From contig NC_092580.1 of NCBI RefSeq assembly GCF_037975245.1, positions 21,626,501 through 21,686,500 on the forward strand: a stretch of 60,000 bases of DNA. Reading direction: 5' to 3'. Shown one piece after another: positions 35,301-48,700 of this stretch. The position numbers and the translations under genes are program-made. Below the pieces are notes generated by a model. That model was not told the origin of the DNA, made no database searches, and saw nothing but the letters and a program-made list of their open reading frames with translations. This DNA comes from Apostichopus japonicus. Lineage: Eukaryota; Echinodermata; Holothuroidea; Aspidochirotida; Stichopodidae. Each line of letters opens with the position of its first letter. Positions within the stretch are counted from its first letter, which is position 1.

Positions 35301-36237
35301 AAAACATTCAAATTGACAGTCACAATTCTTTTCAACTTCTGCTGTTGTAGTAGCATCCCTAGTGAACGCACAAAGAATATATTCATTCATCATATTGTAT
35401 CTACTGAGCATTATTAGCGAGTTATAAGCCCAAATGCATCATCAGCACCACCCGACAATTACTCCCTGTTTTGAGGGTTCCATTGTGAACAATTTATATT
35501 TCAACGGGTGACATATATTCCGCTGTGATCGTGAAAGTGCTATGTTTAAATAAATTTTCTTAATATCTGATGACTGTCCTAATATAAGAGCCTTGAACAT
35601 AAATAGGCCAAGCAAATCTTCTCTGACATAGGTTTGCACATGAGAATGCAAAGTATTTTTTCTTCTCTCACATTTTTGGGAATTCTTCTTAGAACTATTG
35701 ATTGAAAATGGTTTTTCAATCTTGGTCACGCTTACAAATAAATAGACACCCTTCCCTGATGCAGAGACAGCTCTTAATGTTGTCATTACTGTCACTTGTA
35801 AGATGAATTTGTTTGAACAGGCTCAAAAAAACTTGGCAGTGATTTGCCAAAGATAATAGAAATATGTTTAAAAAAAGGAAACCATCTTCAGAAAAAGAAA
35901 CTTATATAGAAAAGAATAGAATATAAAAGAATAAAAGCATCAGCATAAATTGTGTCTACAAGCAGACAGTATAAAATTCTTTTAAAAAAGAAATATAACT
36001 GATGTCAACGAAATACAGTCCGATAAAATGAAAAACATTCTTTAAGAAACGAGTCCTTGTGCAAGGTGATGGTTAATTCAGTATAAATGGACATGCTGAC
36101 ATTTTTCTTGATATTGAGATGACAAAACTCTCTCTCTCTTTGAAAGATCTCTTAAGCATTATGAAATAGCTGTTTGATGATAGATACAATAATCGACCTT
36201 CTTTTAACATCTGTCCTAACGAGATAAAACTCTCGGC
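32326..36237. other. intergenic stretch and presumed prickle 3' UTR
   Basis: Nothing coding. It includes a 17-base G run (about 33343-33359), a small tandem duplication with AAAGTACTT..GTGTGAGTTTAAAGA at 34630-34710, and AT-rich DNA. The 3' UTR of prickle must begin at 36237 and run leftward, but its end was not fixed. Confidence 0.45.
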
Positions 36238-39200
36238 CTACGAAATGACACAGTTTCCTTTTTCGTCTTTCCTCTTTTTGGATTTTTTGCGCTCCTTTGT
36301 TGACTTTGGTTTCACACTTGGAGCTGACCTGGGTGCGGTGACCTCTATGTACCTTATCCTTGGCCTTCCGTCGTTACTTTTATGATGGAAGAAGTCGGAT
36401 TCGTCCTCCGAAGATGAAGACGAGGACTCGTAATGTGAATCCTCTCTCTCGTCTCCCCGGTAGAATCCAGTCATGCTCTTGCTCTGTCTCGGAAGTTCGG
36501 TGAAACTTCTGGCTGCAAAACCGTTGAATTCGCTGACAGACGTCTTCGGGAACCTCGGTCTCTGGAAACGGTTCCCTTCGCTCGAGTGACTGAGATCCGC
36601 CCGCCTCCTGTGAGGGCTCCATTTGTCTCGATCGCCACCCTCGGAACGGACGGAAGCTTTCCGGTGGAAGTTTCTGCTTGGGTCGGAAGGATCCGTGTCG
36701 TAACCGGAGTGATCCCTTCGTTTCAGCATTTGATGTTTGGGTGGTATGGAACATTTAGGTGCTCCATTCATGTTAACGCTGGATAACGGAGCCTTCTGTT
36801 GTGCAGTTCTAACTTCATTTGAAGGCAGACCATTCGAAGTTACAAACTCCGGGCTGACGTAATCATCTCGTTGTCGTAGGCTTTGATTGCTTTTGCGATG
36901 TCCGTTCTTGTATAAGTTTTGGCTGGATGCGTTATTCCTTCGTTGAGTCATTTTTTGATCGGGATGGTCGTCCATCCTCGTGAATTCCTGGCTAGGTTTA
37001 TGCAGGTCTGGCAAGGATCTCCTGGTGATCTTTTGTTTCCTCTGCATCGCTTCATGGTATCGGTCAAGGGCAGATGGAAGTCTGTCCAAATAGTTGTCAA
37101 GGACGGCGATGGGCTTACGACTCCTCCCCCCCTCTGTGACCTTTGGGATATGTTTGTTCTGCAAGGAAGATTGTCTGGGAGGGGGCAATGGGGGTACCTT
37201 ACCGGCTTTCGGTTTCAATGGTAGCAATACAGTGCGACTACTCGAATCTGTCACTGGCTTTTCACTCCGGCTACATGCACTGCTGCAGTAGATCAGTCCC
37301 TGTTTGGGCAGAAACGGTCTTCCCAAAAGTCCACACTTGCAGTTACAGCAGGAGAAGCACTTTTCGTTTGCGTGCCAGTGCTGTCCCTCGTGAGACATTT
37401 GACCTTGATCGACCCCAATGGCTTCACCGCAGGCGTCGCAGTATTCTGCGAACTGCGTCTCAAAGCAGTGACAACAATACGGGTGACCTTCCTTCATGAT
37501 GTAACGCTGACCTCCGAGCTGGGCGTCGCACTCGAAACAGCAAAAGTGTTGCATGTGCCAACTGCGTCCTTCCGCTTCTGTGCACTCGTCATCAAAGATC
37601 AGCTGAAAGCACGAACAGAAATAGACGGGGACGTCATACAAACAAAAAAGAGGTCGATAAGATTTTCAAATTTTAATGTTTAATGCCAACAAATGACTCC
37701 ACCCAAGTTTGAATCATACAGACGAAAAAAGGCTTGAATGTAAAAAAAGAAAAAAAAAGAAAAAAAATTGATATGCGTCAGAAAAGTACTTATTACCCCT
37801 TTAAGGCTACACATCGGGGAGACGATGTGATAATTTATTATCTGTGAAGTTGTTTCTCGATGACATAGTCATCGAGAATCACACCAAAGAACATGATTCT
37901 ATTTCATAAGATTTTCAGATTTTAGTTTTTAATGCCAACAAATGACCCCACCCAAGTTTGAATCTGAAAAACTGAAGAACCAGTAATGGAAATTTTTAAT
38001 AATTTTGTAACACATACAAATGGTTCAACTTGTTCATATATGTTCTTTAAATGTTCCTTATAAAGGACCTTCTATTTCAGGGTAACCTCTGCTGCAGTCT
38101 CTCTAACATTCAACTGGTTTGAGCACACCTCCATGGATCCGTAACTTGTTACTTTTCTCTGTGTGACACGCCTCAATCTAAATTTATATTTCTCTTTCTG
38201 ATGTACACATGAGAATTAACCTTTGATAGTGCTGTGAATCACCTGAGAATTTGTCAATTATTCACACCTTCTGGGCATCATATTTAAGGTGTGCCAACCA
38301 CAAAATATATCAACAATTATTTTTGGCCTTTTGTTTTCAATATTATTTTTGGCAAATACACAAACACAATGTATGACCCTGAGATAAGAACACAATGGAT
38401 ACCTCTGAAGATTTAACAGTTTAATTATTCAACTGAATTATTGTGGTACAGAGATCCCCAAGAAGGTGTGAACGTTAGGAAGAGCGTCTTGTGCTAACAT
38501 GGCCTAATGTTGCAATTTGCCTTGATATTGGCACACAGAATGAACTGTTAAGGGATTTCTAAATCCCCTGAAAACATTTGCTCATTTCATTTCATCGAGA
38601 TCCAACCAAGAAAACTTATGAAATTGTTGCAAAGAATACTCAAGTGACATACGAAGAACAGCCCTCATCCAAGACATGAAAAGGGGAAGAAGTAAGAGCA
38701 GAAATGGGAAGGGGAGGTGTCTTTACCTCATCACAAGCTGTGCACCTCGGTTTCAATGTTTCAGCGTGGTGTCGGCCGCAGTACATCCTCCCATCCTTGA
38801 AGAAGTAGATGTGATCCACCAGAAGTTCCTTACATATATGACAGATAAAACAAGATGGATGCCAACAGGACTTAGGTCCTGCCCTGGATGCAAACACCGC
38901 TAGATTCCCAGGAGGGATTACGTCTCCGCACTGAAAGAGAAGAAATTGGAAGGAATTGAGAATGTACGAAAAGAACGATCAGTGCGGCCACCTGGATGCA
39001 GATTCTTCTTCACATTTTAACAAATACTGAATGCTATACACATGTCGAGGTCACGTTTATTAATATATTTATACATATACAAATCTGCCATTACACGTGT
39101 TTACCAATTTAGTTATATGTTAAATTATGCAAAGCATGAATTATAAAAGGAGGGGGGGGGGAGAAGAATTCTGTTAACATCATCTGACTAGACCCCATCA

Positions 39201-42200
39201 GACTCTTCAGGAGAGAGAAATAGTGACAAAAGTTAAGAAGAATTTAGTGTCCAGTCCATGTTGTGTGAATTATACAAAAGGGAGTGCAAACGTTGCAGAA
39301 TGTTTACCCCTCCACCATAAAGAAGTCCATACAATTACTAGCCTGTTACCCTTCATTATAGAGGTCAGTATGAATAAGCAACTGTTACCCTCCAGTAAAG
39401 AGAAGTTATTAAAACTATGAGACAGGAATCACCCTTCACAATACAATAAATCTAGTCCACATTATAGTTTCAAGTAACCCTTCCCTATAACGAAGTTTAG
39501 ACTACTTCACCATCTCAATGTTAATTCAGATAGACCAATCCTAGGGGGATAAACAAGCTTGTAATGAGTCATGAGGGGTGAATTAACGATATCAGTCTAA
39601 AGTTACATCGATGGCCAAACCATGGAGTTTGCTTGTAGCTTGATGGTCAAATTAAAGATAATGGTCAATTCTGCAGCAAGTAATTGTTCTACAATCTTGG
39701 GTGAGAACTGAGTGCTGTGATGTATGCATGTCAGTGGCGAATCGAGGAAGTTTCAAAAAGGAGGGGTGGGTGGAGGGGGGGGGGGAGTATCGGTAGATAC
39801 CAGAATAACTACCATGATAATGATGGCTCATAAGAATTATGGATTACCTGTACAAAATCCATTCCTAATTTCTCCAGGGGGTAATTTTTTTAACAAAATT
39901 ATGTTCAATTTTCAGTACCAAAGAATTACAGAAGGGGGGGGGGAGGGTCCACTCCCTTGATCTACCCCTGCATGTACTGTTATAACTTTCACTGCTTGCA
40001 ATCTGATGATGTCATAGGGTATTAAAGGTCATCAGCATTGACCCTCCAATGTTAACATGCTATTAATAATGTGAGAGGTTATCACAATAGTGAACGACTC
40101 TAGGCATGAATACCTTCTATCCATCTGTCTTTACAGACTGATTATATGTTGCAGGTCAGAAACTACCCCCCCTCACCCCCCCCCCCCCCCGGTAAAAGCC
40201 TGTTACAGATGAATACAGTGGTACATACCTCATGACAGGGTAGGTTCCCCTGGGTGATTGAAACAGGTTTAGCAGTACCCCTACCCAAGGCCTCTCTCTT
40301 CCTCTGCTCGCTGAAGAGTTTCAATTCTTTCTTCTCCTCCCCGCTGAGACTGTTGCAGTACCTGACCTCATTATCGTGAGGTGGCAGCTGATGTAGGAGA
40401 GCTCTCGTCCTGTTCTTCTCCCCTTCGCTGTTCACATATGGAACTTTGTCCTCCGGTAGAGAACACATGAACTGATGCACCTGTAAGAGAAAAAACCAAA
40501 ACACACACGGTGTCGTTAATATCTTGAACCACTGTAGTCTGGTGATGTCTTATTGGACACATTATTAAGGGGCAAAGGTCAGGAAAGGAAAAGTAGCTAA
40601 AAGGGAAAGGAAAGGTCTGAAAAGGGTCTATTAAATATCACAAGATGACATAAACCACAACCATTCACATGGTTTATAATTCTGTGATAATATTTGTAAC
40701 TGGTAATTTGGTTTATAGCTTATTTATATCAAGCAGAATTTGTTGTAGCTGTATGTATACAGATTTCCAATTTACGTGTAAAATATTATAAGTCTTCGGT
40801 CGGAGTTGCAACCCAAAGCAAAATGCAACTTTATGGTTTGAAAGGTAATTTTGTGACTGTTCTTATTCTTGAAATCGAGGGGACGGAAATATGAGACAAA
40901 AGTGATCTAACAACTGATGAGACCAATGGTAAACAAAATTTCACAAAAATGTCAAGTTTTTACCTTTCGAATTTAGGTAAACACATTTGTGGGAAGGGGT
41001 GGTGGGGGGGGGAGGTTATGAGTACTATTTCACTTTGATGTGAAAGTGGCACCAATGTGTCATCAAAACCAATTTCATGGGAACTCTGTAAACATTTATG
41101 CAAAATTTTAAAACTTAATATTCCCCATTCACACACGGTACAGAAGATTGTTCATCTTTACATGCATGGCAAGAATTTCAGAAGGTTTTTTTGGACAACA
41201 TGTTCAATCATATTCATTTTAAGCTTCAAATCCTGATATTTCTTATGTATTAACTCACGCATCTGATTAAGATGTTCACTCCAAGTCAATAGATTCACTA
41301 CACACTTGCAATGACTGATTGCCTCTCGTTTTTTTCCCTTAGTTAATCTGAAATGCACCCCGCCTAAATTTGTAACATATCACAACCGTCTGCTGTTTGC
41401 ACTTTAAGATATTCACTCCAGGCAGGACATTTAATTCATGAATACTTGCAAGGAATAATTAATGGAATCTCATATTTTCCCACTTTAATCTGAAATGCTC
41501 CCTGCCTAAATGGGGACTCGGTCCAACATATATATATGCAAGTTTTTTAAACTTAATATTCCCATTCACACATTTGTACAGAAGATTGCTCATTTTTTAC
41601 ATGCATGACAAGCAATTCAGAAGAAAATTGTTGACAACAACATGTTCAAATAATTTCATGTTTAAGCTTCCAATCCTAATGTTTCATATATAAACTCATG
41701 CATCTCATTAAGATGTTCACTCCAGGTCATTAAATTCACTAACACTTGCAATGACTGATTGCATCTCGTTTTTTTCATTTTCCTTCGTTAATCTGAAATG
41801 CACCCCGCCCAAATTTGTAACATATTTCACAAACGTCTGCTGTTCGCACGTGGTTATGCCATTGTTAACATTTAATCTAATAAAGGCACACACCTTACAC
41901 GAGAGTACATCATCTATACCTTTGGCCTTGAAGTAATCTTTCTTACATTGCTGCAACAGCATGAATAGACTCCATCATGTGGCGAAAAATGAATTATGCC
42001 AATCCATGGAAAATCAATGCGATTTTCAGCATGATTAAACCTATTATCAAATGAATGGTACACAAATGTAATAAACATGGAATGATATTTGTTAATGAAG
42101 GAACCATTCGACAAAGTGCAAGCTACTGAGTCACACGTAGATAGGTACAGTATGTATGTACGTGTGTATGTACGCAATGTACTGTGACAGAGTTCAAGAC

Positions 42201-43163
42201 ATTTCAGATCACGACTCAAAAACAAAACATGAAACGAGGACAATGTAAAACGCTCTTGCGTGATCGAAAGAATTTTGGAATTCTATTTCTAAATGCTGCA
42301 CAAATAGTTTCTTTTATTTATCCTGGTAGGATAGAAACCTAAGTCACTCTTACCTTTAAACAATTAAAAAAAAAGGGGGGGGTGAGGGAAAAAAAATAGA
42401 AAAAAGTACAAAAAGGAAAAGAAGATAGAGAGAGAGCGAATATTTTTTTAATATTCTACTTACATTAATAAAATTAAAATTCTCTCTCGCTCGATGGCTC
42501 TTGATGTTGTACAATAACTCCGCTGACAAAAGCACAGACCCGACACTTGTCAAAATTTAACGATCGACTATTCCCTCATTACCACTCGTTTATGGAAAAC
42601 CGAAAGAAACAGGCGTAGTCAATGTTAACGACGTGACGACTTTCAAAATAATATCCAAATCTAAACGAGCTGCCCGGAGACAAAAATAATGATTCCTTCG
42701 TTTCGTCCGGAAAAACAAACAGAAAAACCTGAAACAAAGTGTGTGAGTTCACAGTTTTGCTGTCACCCTTTTTCTCAAATCTTTCATCAAAAACCACAAC
42801 ATGAGAGCGAGAGAGAGAGAGCAAAGTAGAACACAAATCCAAGCTCCGTTTGGAAGAATTGCAATAAGTAACCACTCCTCCAGCGAGAAAATTATTCAGC
42901 GTTAAGAATACAACACAGGGAGCCGTAAACAGTGCAATCGAAAAAAAAGATTTAAAAAAAGAAGAAGAAGGGTGCGTGAAAGTACCTGATCTGGCTTCAG
43001 TCCAGGGGGAACCCAAGTATATTCCTCTAGTATACAGCCGCTGTCATCGTCAGAAGCAGAGTTTCGCTGGAAATCCGTCAGCAGCTTACTGACACTCTTC
43101 TCGGGATCCGAGCCCATCACTTGGTGATCCTCCCTCGGACACTTGCAATGAAGACAGATTTTC
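36238..43163 (-). CDS. prickle: Prickle: PET domain, three LIM domains, C-terminal CaaX; 5' exon(s) not located
   Basis: Core planar-cell-polarity protein that works with Van Gogh at the plasma membrane. Exons: 43163-42986 (59 codons), 40480-40229 (84), 38930-38727 (68), 37602-36238 (454 plus stop); all borders are GT-AG and in frame, giving at least 665 residues against about 830-840 in vertebrates. Exon 1 here reads [13 protein letters not shown] then [14 protein letters not shown] and enters the PET domain ([32 protein letters not shown]). LIM1 starts CHECGD across exons 2/3, LIM2 lies in [20 protein letters not shown], and LIM3 in [22 protein letters not shown]. The tail is rich in R/S with an acidic-serine run and ends KGNCVIS, a CaaX box for prenylation. 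The 43163 exon starts at an acceptor (GTAG|G) in phase 2, so a coding exon normally precedes it; a Met at QVMGSD is an alternative start. Confidence 0.95.
37654..37975. repeat. two-copy direct repeat in prickle intron 3
   Basis: The block AATGCCAACAAATGAC.CCACCCAAGTTTGAATC, with the preceding GATTTTCA.ATTTTA, occurs at 37654-37717 and again at 37909-37968, about 255 bases apart, just upstream of the large last exon (reading the minus strand). Local duplication. Confidence 0.75.
39732..39970. mobile_element. hAT-like miniature element in prickle intron 2
   Basis: Ends CAGTGGCGAATCGAGG and, inverted, CAGGGGTAGATCAAGG with G-runs inside both, as in the other miniature elements here. The flanks share only CATGT directly at each edge, so the 8-bp duplication is degraded. 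No coding capacity. Confidence 0.6.
41095..41862. repeat. tandem duplication of about 440 bp in prickle intron 1
   Basis: The first unit (from TTAAAACTTAATATTCCCCA at about 41108, through ACATGCATGGCAAGAATTTC and CTGAAATGCACCCCGCCTAA, to CGTCTGCTG near 41398) recurs from about 41549 to 41845 with small changes. A partial third piece (CTGAAATGCTCCCTGCCTAA) lies at 41490-41510. Noncoding. Confidence 0.8.
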
Positions 43164-45453
43164 CTACAGAGCATAAAAAAACAAACAGAAACAAGAAAAG
43201 ATGAGTCGTTTGATTCATATCAGACGAAAAGATGGCAAGGGATAAATAAAAGGCGAAAGGAATGAGTGAGTGTCCTAAACCAATTAGAGATAAAAAGCTG
43301 TCTGTGGCATTTCCCCTCCCCCCCTCCATTTGTTTAAAGCTTTCAATTAATCAATGTATAGCATTTCAGATTGGCCAGGCATACTTTGGGTTTTTTTTCT
43401 TGCGTTTTATCTCGGAATGGTGGTGTAACTAAGCCAATACATGATGAGTTTATATTAAATGGATGAATCACTCCCCCTAATTCTTATCTTCAGACAAATG
43501 CTCCTGCCGGTCGGATGAACCACATTTAACACATCGGTAAACCATTGCAAAGAAAAGTCGATGAAATTTCTACCAAAAGCTGCAAAAAGGAAGTGCTGGG
43601 TGAAAGCTGAGCAATTTAATTAGGTTGGGAGTGTTCAGAATGAAGGGAAGAAAAAAAAAAGGGGGAAAAGAAAGATCTTAGGGATGTGCTCAGAACGTAT
43701 GTTCTTTTTTACAAGGCGGTAATGTAACTAGCATGATCAGTGACTCAAAATGTCAAAGCTTCTACGGATTGTCGAGATGAACATGGAAGGAGTCATGGAT
43801 CGATAAGGACAGATGCATAACTTGCCCTCCTTAAGAGCAGAATGACTGTACTCCATGTCTAAGTTAGCGGTCGGGATTCCAACAAACTTTATTCTTCCGG
43901 AGGAAAAAGTTTGTTTCTATTAGTGGAGGTGCTTGCAAGAAGGTATGACGGGTACATGTTAAATGAAACCATGGAAACTTGGCAAAATGAAAAGTACTGG
44001 ATTGCAAAGCATTGCACCGATCAAATCGATGCTCCTATTCACCTCTTCCGTCTCTTCGTTGATCTACTCCTGTCACCTCCCCGTAGGACAAACTGTACAA
44101 TTCCAGAATTAATTTTACTCCATTTTCTCAAGTGGTAATCCCTTTTTATTTCAAGTATTTCATCTCTTTAATTAACAGCTATTAAGTACCTAAGTTTCCA
44201 AATGTTTCTTTGATGGTTGCCAAAGAGTGAAAAAGGTCTTTTCAATCAAGCATGTCATACAAAGTAATAAGTGAATGGGGAATGATGGGGGGGGGGGAGG
44301 GAGGGGTTAGGAGGAATGGGGTGAACTAGGGATAATAATGGCAATAGTTTTCTTTTCTGATAATGGCCTACTAAATTTCATTTTCTAGGCCAAAGAGGTC
44401 TTGTGGCACAGAATCATAATTCAACGTTTAAGTTATTTTTGGAGGGAATCTAAGCAACTATCTGCTATCCCACTGCTTAAAGGAGGATTCAGTTTAACAA
44501 TGTCTAGAACAATGTTTTTTAATCCAGTTTCTGCCATTCATTCACTCTCTGTCAGTAAATACTACTACGTCCAGTTTCTCATGCACACATATTCACATAT
44601 TACTGACTTGATCAGGCATAAACGGTAATGTGTGCATGTAAAAAGGCTTGCAGATCAAAAATAAAGACTGATTTCAACTGTAACATTCTACTGCACAGTA
44701 GAAATATGCATTCCTTTAACAAGTGTTTTCCCTCGGTGCCAACAGAAAGTAACTGTTAGCAATCCCACTGCTACATTTACATCAGAACAAAGATTCTCTC
44801 TTTTTGTTTTTCTTCTGGCACCATTACCACACCTCATGAATCACACTGTTAAATGGTAACATTCAACACAGACAGACAATACTTTCTAACTAAACCACAA
44901 AATTCTTCAGTTTTAATCAAGTTGATCTATAGTGTAGCCATTCCAGACATCATCCCACCATCTGTTAAACCACAAGGCTGACAAAGATCTGGGGGAAATC
45001 TAAAATTTACTGAAATTGTTTCCATATCAGATGAGGTATGAACTGAAGGAAACATGGAGGCCATGTCATGGACTATGTAAAGCAAACTGTAATTACAAAC
45101 TTTCAGGAAGAAATTACATATGCTACGGTTCTATGATATTTCTTAACCACATGTCAGCCTGTCAGTACCATATATGTATTGTGTACATTGTAAAATAAAA
45201 GGTCAAACAAAACCAACCCTCCCATCTACCCCCTCCCAACCCTGCACCTTCCCTCTACATGCAAAATATTTCTTGGCCATTGCAGTTTATTTATCCATTT
45301 TTTTTCTTTATAAATAAATTAAGTGTCAAATTCTGTCGCGAGTGACCTTTTCACAATTAATCGGCTTAATTCTGAACGAGTCTGAATGTGTCGAGGCCAC
45401 ATCTTTTGTGCAACATTCCTTCGACTGCCAAGATGCCCTTGTGTCAAATGTCC
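43164..45453. other. prickle 5' flank or first intron, part 1
   Basis: No coding exon that would join the phase-2 acceptor at 43163 could be supported on the minus strand. Short plus-strand frames are isolated and without domains. A G-run occurs near 44289-44298. Confidence 0.45.
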
Positions 45454-45461
45454 AGACTGCC

Positions 45462-45752
45462 CAGGCGCGTAGCCAGGAATTTGCCAAGGGAGGGGCGAAA
45501 CTGTAGATTCGGCATTGCAAACTATCTAAGCGTAGCGCCACCATGGTTGGCGCGGAGCGTACAAGAAAATTTTGGCTGAAAATGCCTCCTAGATTGCTGG
45601 AAAAGGCACTTCCCAGGCCTTGTAAGTTGTATCTTAGCATTTTCTCTTTTGAAAATACTAGCGATATCATAAAAACATTAAAAAAAATTTAAAAAATATG
45701 CTCAAGGGGGGGGGGCGGCTGCCCCCTTCGCCCCCCCTTGGCTACGCGCCTG
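45462..45752. mobile_element. hAT-like miniature element (291 bp) with perfect 8-bp TSD
   Basis: Ends CAGGCGCGTAGCCAGG and, inverted, CAGGCGCGTAGCCAAGG. Flanked by AGACTGCC at 45454-45461 and 45753-45760. The interior (GAATTTGCCAAGGGAGGGGCG, GTAGCGCCACCAT, GCGTACAAGAAAATTTTGGC as separate pieces) matches part of the 19486-20813 arm, identifying the source of one nested component there. Confidence 0.92.
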
Positions 45753-45760
45753 AGACTGCC

Positions 45761-48700
45761 CACCTTTTCCAACTATCTGACACATCCGCAAGTAGTGCTA
45801 GGTAGTCTGTTAAATAATTTTCTTTGCTCAAAGTCATCAGTTATCACTAAAATCTCGTCTTGTCTAGGGAGACTGAGATTAAAAACCAGAACCATCAAAA
45901 TCTCCTCTGAAAATCCAGAGATGAGAATATTGCTCAGAGAGTAAACTTACATTTCCCTTTTATAAAACAATAAAAATCATTCAGCAAGAAATCCATGGAT
46001 ATAGATTCACTTTGCCGATCCACCTTTTCAGAAAAATTGCTGAAATTGACGACAAATTTGCTCCGTTCATTTATATTCACCTAACAATTGAGATACTCTC
46101 ATGACACATTGAGAGTTTACTTTAAGGCATCGACGCTTATTCAAACAACTTCAAGAGCCTCTCAATCTTTTCACCTTTCGGCTAGGATGTCCATATTCCC
46201 ACAAGATTCCATATTTGTCTAGTCATTCTGTTACTTCCATGGTTTGTTTAAGAGCAAAAATATTAGCCATAATCTTCATCCCAGGGCGTCAAGACTAGAC
46301 AAGCCTTCAGAAGTTTATATTTCACAAAGCTTGACTACTTTTATACGAAGTATACAGATCTACTAAAATGGAACTTTTTCCAAAGATATACTTTATTTTC
46401 CTTCATTTTAGACTTTTTCCTTTTCTGTAGTTGCTCATCAGGAAATTATTAGGGATATGTTTCTTTTACTTGAAAGGCTCACAAGCAGTACCTCAATCTT
46501 AAAGCGTACCCTTGGAGAATTCATGTTTACCTTCTGACCTTGGCGAAGAGAACGGCTAAGAACAATATGACTCATATTTAGTTCGACAGGAACAAGACTG
46601 AGAATCTGACACAACATATGAAACAAAATTGAAAATATATAGTCTAAACCAAAATGATTTGCAACAAAAGTATACAAAATTTCAATTTGTTGAAAGGACA
46701 CATTCGTTTGGTTTATTGCTTTCACTTGAATTTTTTCTATATTTATTTAAAGTACTCAAAATGTTGAAAATTCATTTCCAATAGGGAATCGTCAATATTT
46801 GATTGATACACGCAGAGAAAGGTGATCAATCATATAGCTAGATAAATACTGGACTGTTATTGATTTGTCTTTTTTTTGCGATGATCAGATGGAAAACTAA
46901 CGATTGAAATAGGAATGGCATTACAAAATAAACTTGGTGATTAAACCTATGAACTTAATTACTATCTGTTGCTGATTTCAAGCTCTGTAAGGACTTTCTG
47001 ACATTTCCCTGTTGGTGAAAACTTAACAGAAATTCCCATAGTATCCTACCAATATTAGTAAAATGCACTGACTGCATGACCATAAATTTATGCCCTGGCA
47101 ACAAGTAATTTAGTCTTTACCTGTGTCTTATTGTAGACAGTGGGTATTCAAGTTTGTTCATTATAGAATTTGCCTGCAGTAATAATATGCTATGTACAAG
47201 ACTGCTACACATCTTAGCATTTAGGTCAAAATTTGCCGATTTTTTCATTGACATTGTTGTCTAAGACCAAAACACATCCTTCTTCACAGAGAAAATGTCA
47301 ATGAGCAAGTGATTTAAATTTGAACTTGTTTTTTTTGGGTTCTGAACTTTCTTCACCCAAGCTACTATTTTCAGATCTAGAATTAATTGCCACGTGCAAG
47401 AACTTCAAACTTGAGGACTTTTATCCTATAAGCTGAACTGAGACTTATCATACTAAATGAACTAGAATGTAGAGGGAACTTTTTTATCAAATTTTAGAAC
47501 ATAGAATGTTCCAAAATCAACACAAAATTGCTTCTGTTGTCAAATAATAATGAATCACATGACTGCTACCCTCAAAGTCTCTCTTCATTTGATTTCACAC
47601 TGATTTACAACTCATTCAAAAACCAATCAAAGGGTTACTTGGGGTTAAGTCAAATGAGGGATTATGCACCTCAATCTCTCGATGACATCACATCCTCTAT
47701 GAAAAGTTAATATGCCCAGAAGGTAAAGTAACACCACATTCAGGAAGGACAAAAAAAATAAGCTGGGGAAACAAAGAAAAAAGAGAGAAAAAAAGGGGGG
47801 CTTTTGCTGAGGTGCAGTCAACACAACTTGTCAAAGGTTTTATAAATTGGTCATTTTTCCGACTTGACCCTAAAACTAAATTGGTCATATTTCCGACTTG
47901 ACCCCAAAACTTGTTTTATCCACAAGTCTGTATATATACAGTATGTGTTTATTATCAAAGGTGTCTTGAGTGGAATCAAAACTATTGTGAACCTGAAACC
48001 TTACAACATCAAAGGAAACCTTTGAAGTCTGAGGTCAAGTTTTTAGAAAAAGAAATACAAGAATGTTGGTTCAAGGAGGCAGGAAAGGGATTGAATTGGG
48101 AATTAGTGAAAGCTAAAGGAACCTTGATTGAAAAGAAAAAAAAACCTACAATGAAAACTGAGGTTAAAATAAACAGGAGTAAAGCAAAACGTCAACGTGG
48201 TCTGGTAATGCTAAAACTAGGTCATAAAATGCAGACAGTCTATTTAATGGAAATAATTACTGTTACTGACCATTTTACTGGTTTAATTGTTTGTTTGTTT
48301 TTCTTTCCTTCTAGGAAGCAATACCTATTTGCAACAGTTGAGAGGTCTGTAAAGCCCTTACTGCATATTTAACTACAGTGACTGTACTACTATTGTAGAT
48401 TCTGACTCATTCTGACTCGTTTTCAAACTAATTTAACATTTAAAGATGACGCATAACAAATGTTTTATGAATGTTTGTAAAATATCTAATTTAGTAACAG
48501 AGAAACATCCTTTGAAAAAAGCTACAATGCACTTTTTTTTTTGTTCTTGCCAGTGCAGGATTCAGCCAAAAATAAATTGAAAACTTGTCCTTCAGACCTT
48601 TGTTTGAAAAGTTGTGACATAGCTGCAATAACAAGAATATTATGCTAACATAGTTCCTGTATGTAAACAGTTGAGATGTGTTTGCTTTTTGATCTCCCTG

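Noticed and set aside
36586-37683. Several plus-strand frames of 65-118 codons opposite the last prickle exon
   Set aside because: They are antisense shadows of the long, GC-richer coding exon; none has a domain and they overlap each other.
47911-48372. 153-codon plus-strand frame with a Lys-rich middle
   Set aside because: No recognisable domain, AT-rich, and its start lies in a small repeat; length alone is not enough in this composition.
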